From the NCBI RefSeq assembly GCF_000003605.2, contig NW_003120934.1, positions 45,933 through 74,334 on the forward strand: a DNA stretch of 28,402 nucleotides, given 5' to 3'. The translations under genes were made by a program, and so were the position numbers. The notes below the pieces were generated by a model that made no database searches, was not told the DNA's origin, and saw only the letters and a program-made list of their open reading frames with translations. Source of the stretch: Saccoglossus kowalevskii. Lineage: Eukaryota; Hemichordata; Enteropneusta; Harrimaniidae. Below are positions 21,948 to 28,402 of the stretch, one piece after another; the stretch's first letter is position 1; each line of letters starts with the position of its first letter.

Positions 21948-22229
21948 AGGAAGTGCCAGCTGATACTATCGTAATTCAACATTTTGATACAAGCAAGATT
22001 GAAATCTTGTGGTCAGAAGTTGAAGATCCAATGGTGACCGGTTACTTATTATCAATTGACCCAGCTGATGGTGATAATCCTTCTGACATTAGACCAACTT
22101 ATATTGCTAAGGATCCCACTAGGACCAGCATCAACTATAGTTTTCTGAACCTTGTTGCTGGCAGGATGTATAGTATTAGGTTACAAATATCTGGACCTAA
22201 TACTGTATTGGTAGAAGAACAACGAACAT
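21948..22229 (+). CDS. FN3 exon 18 (type B)
   Basis: This 282-bp exon, the longest type B exon, follows CTTTCAG and precedes GTGAGT, phase 1-1, after a 94-bp intron, the shortest in the window. It contains ADTIVIQHFDTSKIEILWSE, YLLSIDPADGDNPSD, a NYSF sequon and NLVAGRMYSIRLQISG, ending EQRT. Confidence 0.93.
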
Positions 22230-22717
22230 GTGAGTGGTTCTCTATTTTGAGAAAACATAATTTTGCAAATTGCAATATATACCGTTATATAAAAAATGTA
22301 TTTTAATCATATCAACCGGTGAAAATTGTAAATTGTGACCATTCTCCGTGACATCTCAAAAAATAGTCCATTGACCCCATTTTTTCAGTATTCTTATATT
22401 GTATTAAAAGTCATTGAAAGTAAAGAAGATGACAAAACTCAAATTAAACTTCCTGAAAGAACACTGCTACAAGGGTGGATAACATAACTGTGGCATTAGA
22501 AACTCGAAAAAACTAGAAAAGATTGAATTAAAGGATGTTAGGAGTTTTCCTATCTGATTACAAGTGGAGTTACGAATCTCCACTGCAAATGTCTTAGAAA
22601 AACAATGATATGTTTAAGGATGGTGTGTAAAGCATTGGATGATGAAACTTCTATTTACATTAAAGATATATTACCTCAAAAACAAACCACTATGAATCTA
22701 AAAGGTTATAAGGTTAT

Positions 22718-22929
22718 TACTGTGGAATACTCTATTTTCACTGGAATTAATTTTCGCTGAAAAGGCTTTTTGGGCGTTTTGTATGGAATTTATTTTCACT
22801 GATTTTTTATGAGTTTAATGTGAAATATAGGAGAAAAAGTATATTTGCTGGATTTTATTTTCACGGAATCATCCCTTCAGCGAAAATAGCGAAAATAAAT
22901 TCCAAGCGAAAATAAAGTATTCTACAGTA
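22718..22929 (+). mobile_element. MITE family 4, copy a
   Basis: TACTGTGGAATACTCTATTT and the inverse of AAATAAAGTATTCTACAGTA form about 22-bp terminal inverted repeats with a few mismatches. The TA at each outer end could be a TA target duplication of Tc1/mariner type (inference). The inside is built from TTTTCGCTGAA and GAAAATAAA motifs. A second copy lies inverted at 25543-25740. Confidence 0.75.
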
Positions 22930-23001
22930 GTTTACCATCTGTTAATACTACTAAATATGGCTTGCAATAGTAAGACTATATGGCCCCCTCACCCTGAACT
23001 C

Positions 23002-23102
23002 TAACCTTTTCACCACCAGTCTTCTGACGGAAAATGCAGACTATAAATGGAACTATTTTGTGAATTTGTGATGACATAAGGGAACTGGTTGTGAAAAGGT
23101 TA
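23002..23102 (+). mobile_element. MITE family 1, copy c
   Basis: TAACCTTTTCACCACCAGT and ACTGGTTGTGAAAAGGTTA are 19-bp terminal inverted repeats with one mismatch, making a 101-bp element. It is the best-preserved copy of the family also seen at 2211-2450 and 18326-18404. Confidence 0.8.
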
Positions 23103-23489
23103 AACCTAACTTTGCCCCTCCAGTGTGGCCTCCCTTATTTTAATTGACATGTATATGACTGTCAAAGTGTGCATTTCTTTGTATAGTTTGATTGTGGGGT
23201 ACGAATTTGAATAAATCCTCAATGGTCTAAATACACACGCAATTAGCTTTCAATCGGAGACCATGCACTATTCAATTTAGCTGAGTGTTAAATACATATA
23301 TTCAGGACACGTATAGTAGTCTAGAGGGGCATATACCTGTATCATTCGATTCATAACCAGAAGGTAAGGGTTAAGTTAGGTTAGGTTAAGTGTAGTGGTG
23401 TCTTGGCCTTGCGGAAGACTTTCCCCTGAAATGAATTAGTTTCTGGTTTATAGAATATTTTCTAAGGTTAAATATAGTGATTAATTGTG

Positions 23490-23537
23490 CATATGAGTCA
23501 CCATATGAGTCACCATATGAGTCACCATATGAGTCAC
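23490..23537. promoter_or_regulatory. Four tandem 12-bp units with AP-1 sites
   Basis: CATATGAGTCAC is repeated four times without change. Each unit holds TGAGTCA, the consensus AP-1 (TRE) site, at 23494, 23506, 23518 and 23530, and CATATG, an E-box. The 12-bp spacing is a little over one helical turn. Whether it acts as an intronic enhancer is inference. Confidence 0.5.
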
Positions 23538-23894
23538 AAGCTTTCAGAAAATGTTTGTATTGTTGGCAATTAGAAATGCGATATCACTCACGTGTAAGGC
23601 TGGTGTCAGGTGCTGTATTATTCACTTGCCTTCGGTTCCAGGATAATGTGTCATCTCACTTGGTTTGTATAAGCAATATTGGGGGAAAAAAAAACAATTT
23701 TGGAAAAGCATAATACCCCTGGTATACCGTTTTCATTTGGTGTTAGACAATTGATTGCAAATTTTATTGAAAGGCATGGTATTTATGAATGACAAGTTTA
23801 TGTTTGTGATGTTGCATCCAAATAAAATTTAAAGAGTTGACAATTTACGTTTTACTGTACTTGTACATTAATCTGTGTTTATTCTCGCCAACAG

Positions 23895-24185
23895 TGCCAA
23901 ATCCTGTGGGTGCCTTCTTTGCTGGACAGGTTACCGCAACAACCATCTCTGTTTTCTGGGATAGTCAAATAGGAGGAGAGTTTACATCTTACAAAGTGAC
24001 TTACAATCCCCCAGATGGCAGGACTGTGTCACCGACTATCCTACCGGTAGATGGTAATGGTTTGGCTGGAATCACACTGGAGGGACTCAGTCCAGACACT
24101 TCTTATATGATCACTGTTGTCACTATATCTGGAGGAGGACTGGATGCCACTACTAGCACTCCAAAGCAATATACACAGAATACGG
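23895..24185 (+). CDS. FN3 exon 19 (type A)
   Basis: This 291-bp exon follows CCAACAG. To keep phase 1 it must end before GCAAGT, a GC donor. It contains PNPVGAFFAGQVTATTISVF, the turn YNPPDGRTVSP and GLSPDTSYMITVVTISGGG. Related to exons 5, 9 and 13 by the P-x-DG-x-x-x-SP turn. Confidence 0.9.
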
Positions 24186-25267
24186 GCAAGTACATATCAA
24201 TTATTTGTACCCATCATAATTCATGTATTCAGTGCAGAGTCTGTATATCCTTAGCTTATAGAGTACAGTCTTGACATAACTTAACCCTGACTGGCTTTAG
24301 TTAATATTTTCTGTCAAGGATACATAAGATAAGGATATGCAAATTTGATATCTATGTATGGTAAAAAGCAATGTGTCTTGTGTTCATGTGGTATGTTCCT
24401 CTACATGCCAATGAATATATATACACTGGCAGTGTAGTGGTGGTTGCATTAGACTCGTGATTGGTAGACCCAAGCTCAAAACCTCCATAGGATTGAACAC
24501 AAAAAACATTTGACCCGCCCAACCCCACCCTGGGTGAGTGAATATGCCACAGATTCAATGAGAACTCTAAATCCACTGGCCAAAATTTATCCACTAAGAT
24601 GGCTTGAGGGGAAGGTTTAATTAATGTCTGCAGGTGCTTGTGTTCCACCAGGCCTGTTTGATGGCAGGATTGAGAAATGACTGCACACAAATATGGTTTT
24701 GAAGTCAAATGCACTGTATGTTAACACTTGTAATCTGAACATAAAAAAACAACAAGGAGAGACAACAGTGACGATCAATATTTTGAACTGTCGCCTGGTA
24801 AAAAATAAATTTAAAAAATAAAATAAAAATTACACGAGCACTTAAATGAAGATGTATTTACTGGTGCATTGGAAGAATAACAGATGTATGCTGTTGCCCA
24901 AATAAGGCTACTCAGTAATGGTTTGTTGTTATAATGAGACAAGTCTTCTGAGAAAGGCATAACTTGAAGGATTCAATTTGTTTCATTGTTAACGACTATT
25001 CAAATTATATGTAGGCATGTTTTCTTTAAAATGTTGTTATTGCACTGTTTAGCATACAGTTCTTACCTGTACATACAAGTACATGTAATCTATTATTCAC
25101 AAAATTAGACCACATTTTTTTTTTTAAATTTGTATTTTCCCCAAAAAAATTCTGGCCAACATATGACCAAAAAATTTAGCAAAAAAAATGAAATGTTGCC
25201 CTTGATGATTCTACGTTTCTTTTTAGTATACATCTAATAATCTAGTCATTTTTATTCTTGCAAACAG
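24186..25267 (+). other. Intron 19 (1082 bp), GC-AG type
   Basis: Begins with GCAAGT and ends with AAACAG. It contains the SINE-like copy at 24428-24686; the rest shows only A-rich and T-rich runs. Confidence 0.75.
24428..24686 (+). repeat. tRNA-derived SINE-like copy 2 in intron 19
   Basis: Begins GGCAGTGTAGTGGTGGTTGC, then ACTCGTGATTGGTAGACC and AAGCTCAAAACC, laid out like the A box, anticodon arm and B box of a tRNA-derived head. The tail matches copy 1 (1469-1690) at GCAGGTGCTTGT and CTGCACA. No poly-A end is clear. Confidence 0.55.
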
Positions 25268-25534
25268 TTGCTGCTAACCCAGCGGAAGTTATCATCAAAA
25301 CAGTGACAGAGACCACTATCACATTAACCTGGGGAGAGGTAACAGTTGGTAGTGTAGTCGGATACCTGGTCCGCACTGACCCTGCTCCGACAGATGGATC
25401 CACAAATCAGGTGTTTAAATCAGTTGGTGAAGATAGACTTGTTACGTTTACCAGTCTGTTTCCGGGTCAGCTGTATACACTGACCATTACAGTACAAGGT
25501 CAATTTCTGGTCGAAACAGCTCAGCAGAGAACAA
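25268..25534 (+). CDS. FN3 exon 20 (type B)
   Basis: This 267-bp exon follows CAAACAG and precedes GTAAGT, phase 1-1. It contains PAEVIIKTVTETTITLTWGE, GYLVRTDPAPTDG and SLFPGQLYTLTITVQG, ending QQRT. B-b subgroup, most like exon 14. Confidence 0.92.
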
Positions 25535-26520
25535 GTAAGTTGTGAATTAATTTTTGCTATTTTCGCTGAAGGAATGATTCAGTGAAAATAAAATCCAGCG
25601 AATATCACTTTTTTTTCTATCTTTTACATTCAACTCACTAAAAATCAGTGAAAATAAATTCCATACAACACGCCTAAAAAGTCTTTTCAGCGAAAATTAA
25701 TTCAAGCTATTTAAAAATAAAGTACTTTACAGTACTTTATTGAAGTTGTAAGGGATTTATGTGACTTGTTGCATCCAATGTCTGACCATGCAAATATTTA
25801 GTATACTCGCGCAAAATTTGAGTTTTGAACCAATCTGATTTTTGCTAGGATTCTTTTCCAATTTCAACCTATTTTTTAAAGGGACTGCTAAATATTTCCT
25901 AAAATACATGCATAAGCTTGTCAAAATGAACTATTTTTACTACATATTCACTGCACATCAGCCACATAGTCATTGCAAACTGTGTCCATACTCACTATTA
26001 GGACTTGCTGCACATCAGCTGCATACTTGCTATGATATTACTGAATATTTGGATGTTAATAAATAAGAAGAATTTGTAAAAATACATAAACATGAATGAT
26101 GAAATGATTTGTCTTGTTCACATTTGTGGAAATAACATAATAATTATCTGTTCGTGAAGACAGTCCACGTGTTAAGCAAGTGAAAAGCAAAGACAATTTT
26201 ATTGAGAAAAAACAACTTACAGACACAAACTACAAAACCAATAAAATCACAATTCAATAAAATACAATTCATTAAACTAAAAAATTAGGCAGTGGGCCCA
26301 CTTCTCCCCAGCACATTCCTACCTGAGCAATGGATTTCGAGAACCAAAAGAAGCAGGGGGAAACCCTGTATGAGGCTGCCCGGCCTTGAAATGGGGGTCA
26401 GAATGAAATCCAAAGCCCAAACGAGGGACACGTACAAGCTGCTAGTCAAGCGAAGCTATTGTAAAAAAATGACATACTTATAATATCTGTAATTAATATA
26501 CAACAATATTGGGTTCACAG
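25535..26520 (+). other. Intron 20 (986 bp)
   Basis: Starts with an inverted-repeat element remnant, then AT-rich sequence. Positions 26285-26460 are more GC-rich than the rest and may be part of an unidentified interspersed repeat; an open frame there (26292-26483) has no recognised domain. Confidence 0.6.
25543..25740 (-). mobile_element. MITE family 4, copy b (truncated)
   Basis: Reverse-orientation relative of 22718-22929: TTTTCGCTGAAGGAATGATT, GAAAATAAAATCCAGCGAA, AAATCAGTGAAAATAAATTC and CAGCGAAAATTAATTC occur in the expected reversed order. The side near the exon lacks its terminal repeat and begins about 8 bp after the exon 20 donor; the other side ends in TTTACAGTA. Confidence 0.7.
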
Positions 26521-26802
26521 TTCCGAGCCGGCCCGGCACTGCATTTGTCGCTTCTTACACTGCTGTGAGTATAAACGTGACTTGGCAGGAAGCGCCAAAT
26601 GAACTTTCGTACTATGAAATATCCTATATCACACCGAATAAGGAGTCAGTACTGGCAGCCATTGTACCCAAAGATGACGAGCTCTTCTTCAACATTGAAG
26701 GATTGAATCCAGATTCACTTTACACAGTTTTGATAGTTTCAGTGAGTGGTGATGATACAACTGCTGAACGCAGTGAATCTCGTGTAATTATTCAATCTAC
26801 AG
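26521..26802 (+). CDS. FN3 exon 21 (type A)
   Basis: This 282-bp exon follows GTTCACAG and precedes GTATGG, phase 1-1. It contains PSRPGTAFVASYTAVSINVT, YYEISYITPNKESVLAA and GLNPDSLYTVLIVSVSGDD, ending QSTG. It has neither the SPVDG turn nor a clear VVSD motif. NVT next to the Trp is a possible glycosylation site. Its first codons are more GC-rich than usual here. Confidence 0.92.
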
Positions 26803-26868
26803 GTATGGCTATTCATTTTTTTTTTATTCCTAAAACATTTTTTAACATTAAAAAAATAGTTTGTTTTT

Positions 26869-26914
26869 TCTCTCTGCAACTCTATTTTGAGCTCTCTGCA
26901 ACTCTATTTTGAGC
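26869..26914. repeat. 22-bp tandem duplication
   Basis: CTCTCTGCAACTCTATTTTG plus AG occurs twice in a row in intron 21. Confidence 0.8.
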
Positions 26915-27034
26915 TAATGCCAAATGACCTTCTTTTGATATGCTTATTTAGTAGCATTATAGAGAAAATATAGACATTTTCTTATTTAAATTATAGGTGT
27001 CCTCAGTGTATCCACCAATATTTACTTTTTGTTT

Positions 27035-27343
27035 TTATGTTTAGTTGCTATACTTTCAATCAAAGCATGCATATCTACCTCCAATAAAGCATCTATGGCG
27101 CCCTCATGGTATATCCACACAATAAAACTCATCTTTTGTTTTTATGTTCAGCAGCTATACCTTCAGATAAACTATTGATTAAAGCATCTATTGCACCCTC
27201 ATGGTATATCCACACAATAAAATTCATCTTTTGTTTTTAAGTTCAGTTGTTATACCTTCAGATAAACTATTGATTAAAGCATACACCATGGCGCCCTCAG
27301 GGTATATGCACAAAATAAAACTCATCTTTTGTTTTATGTTTAG
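27035..27343 (+). repeat. Tandem copies of the exon 22 acceptor region
   Basis: Three degenerate copies of the sequence that ends intron 21 and starts exon 22 lie upstream of the real exon. Each has TTTTGTTTT, then TTAG or TCAG (ending at 27044, 27151 and 27246), then a relative of the first 40 nt of exon 22 (CTATACCTTCAGATAAACTA in the second), then CTCATGGTATATCCACAC or similar. Spacing is 107, 95 and 97 bp. The second and third copies run into in-frame stops and no donor is evident, so they look like abortive pseudo-exon starts. Confidence 0.8.
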
Positions 27344-27613
27344 CTGCAATACCTGAAGATGAACTACTGATCAAAGCATACACATCTAGTTTCATTGAAG
27401 TCCTTTGGGCCGTGAGAACTGGGCCGGAAATCAATGGTTACCTGATAAGCATCGATCCTGCAGATGGTGGGAATCCATCACCCACATCTCAGAAATTCCA
27501 GGCTAAAGAAATATATCGTTATAATTTCACTGGACTCAATCCCGGTAGAGAATACACCATGAAAGTGGAAATCATGGGAACACAGAACGAAGTGACGACT
27601 ACTCAAAGAACTG
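27344..27613 (+). CDS. FN3 exon 22 (type B)
   Basis: This 270-bp exon follows TATGTTTAG and precedes GTAATT, phase 1-1. It contains PEDELLIKAYTSSFIEVLWA, GYLISIDPADGGNPSP and GLNPGREYTMKVEIMG, ending QRTG. The DPADG-x-NPS turn pairs it with exon 18. Its 5' end is the source, or a sibling, of the duplicated segments just upstream. Confidence 0.93.
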
Positions 27614-28136
27614 GTAATTTTTAAGGCACTTTGAGTTGAATTCAAATTGTGCACAACTTAATACTGACACTGCACATATATGCAATGCATTATTCGAGAG
27701 AACTTTCCGTGAAGTAATAATATCATGATTTTTCTCAATGTTTTTGTGTATAGTATATATTACCACATTTAACTTATAGTCATGGTAATTTACAAGGCAT
27801 AGTCATGGTAATTTACAAGTATAGACATCATTTAAAGGTGGCATACATTGTGAACATATTAGTGAGTTATTTCGCATGCAAATTCACTGACAGGGACTAT
27901 GTCATTTCCATTGTTTTTTGGTGATCTGTCAGTGATGAACAAATATGCATGGAAACACACTTAGAGTATTCCATAAAAAGTTATGAACGCATCACCAGCT
28001 AACAGATTTTTCCCCATTTATTTTTGCTAGCTGTGGGATCCCAGTAGGCAATTTAAAATTGATGTTCATTTTTACAAAACATTATTTTCCAATGCGAATT
28101 AATCATAAATTAACCCAAATCTTTGATTATTTTCAG
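27614..28136 (+). other. Intron 22 (523 bp)
   Basis: Contains a 23-bp direct duplication (CATAGTCATGGTAATTTACA type) around 27777-27822. Nothing else is recognised. Confidence 0.7.
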
Positions 28137-28402
28137 TTCCTGCATCTCCTGGTGTTGTTGTGGAAATAAGCAACACACCCACCTCAATAACATTTACATG
28201 GGCACCTGCTATTGGTGACATTGATAGCTATAGATTGACCTATGCTTCTGCTGGTGGTGTTATACAGACCTATATTACAACAGTGTCAACCATTAACCTC
28301 GGGCAATACACAGTACAAGAACTAGACCCTTCCACAGAATATGATTTTTACGTATACACCGTTAGTGGGTCGTTAACAAGTGATTCGTCTATGGCATCAT
28401 TT
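28137..28402 (+). CDS. FN3 exon 23 (type A, cut by window end)
   Basis: Follows ATTTTCAG in phase 1 and stays open to the last base. It contains PASPGVVVEISNTPTSITFT, then W, DSYRLTYASAGG and ELDPSTEYDFYVYTVSG. About 88 codons are present, so most of the domain is here; the donor is not seen. Confidence 0.9.

Larger units (their letters stand above)
22230..23894 (+). other. Intron 18 (1665 bp)
   Basis: Contains two miniature elements (22718-22929 and 23002-23102) and a 12-bp repeat at 23490-23537. Nothing is recognised at 22230-22700 or 23540-23890. Confidence 0.8.
1124..28402 (+). other. Internal part of a giant FN3-repeat gene, 23 exons
   Basis: Twenty-three exons on one strand each encode a single FN3 domain. 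All 22 complete exons have lengths divisible by three and phase-1 borders, with canonical AG acceptors and GT donors except one GC donor after exon 19. FN3 arrays of this kind occur in extracellular adhesion proteins and receptor ectodomains; absence of cysteine and presence of sequons such as NDT (exon 2), NIT (exon 3), NET (exon 8), NFS (exon 9) and NLT (exon 13) agree with that. No signal peptide, transmembrane helix, kinase, phosphatase, Ig or EGF domain is visible, so the family cannot be decided. Two domain types alternate along the whole array. The gene continues past both window edges. Confidence 0.93.

Noticed and set aside
23368-23392. TTAGG/TTAAG short run resembling telomeric repeat
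   Set aside because: Only about four imperfect units within an intron.
24352-24714. Antisense open frame of 120 codons
   Set aside because: Overlaps the SINE-like copy and has no domain signature.
26292-26483. Open frame in a GC-richer patch of intron 20
   Set aside because: Basic, short and without a recognisable motif; noted as a possible interspersed repeat only.

Overview
This window is an internal piece of one very large, multi-exon animal gene on the + strand. I can read 23 consecutive coding exons, each encoding one complete fibronectin type III (FN3) domain. Every complete exon is flanked by phase-1 introns, and exon 23 is cut by the window end. I see no start codon exon, signal peptide, transmembrane segment, non-FN3 domain or terminal exon, so the protein extends beyond both ends. 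The domains contain no cysteine and carry several N-X-S/T sequons, which fits a secreted or cell-surface adhesion or receptor ectodomain (tenascin, fibronectin, PTPRB/PTPRQ-like or titin-like arrays are all possible). The gene cannot be named from this segment.

The organism is a metazoan, probably an invertebrate. The DNA is AT-rich, introns are about 0.1-2.2 kb, domains map one per exon, and introns hold many short non-autonomous repeats. A marine deuterostome or lophotrochozoan is a reasonable guess but is not shown. One assembly gap (N run) lies in an intron.

Layout: 1-1123 is a non-coding flank with 46-bp repeats. Exons 1-5 lie at 1124-6561. Intron 5 is almost filled by a 25-bp minisatellite of about 82 copies. 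Exon 6 is followed by an intron holding a hairpin plus a roughly 150-bp tandem-repeat element. Exons 7-9 are followed by an intron with two miniature inverted-repeat elements, the gap and a 36-bp repeat rich in octamer motifs. Exons 10-11 are followed by a 77-bp satellite filling intron 11. Exons 12-18 are closely packed. Exons 19-23 follow long introns with miniature inverted-repeat elements, a SINE-like copy, a 12-bp AP-1-type repeat and a tandem duplication of the exon 22 acceptor.

The most interesting coding signal is the order of the domains. Odd-numbered exons (type A; full exons 267-291 bp, mostly P-x-T before the conserved Tyr) alternate without exception with even-numbered exons (type B; 252-282 bp, always x-G two to three residues before the Tyr, often ending QRT). 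Within type B, and less clearly within type A, there is a further alternation suggesting a four-domain unit with one break near exons 16-18. This implies growth by duplication of exon pairs or quartets. Because all exons are phase 1-1, any exon or pair could be skipped without changing frame.
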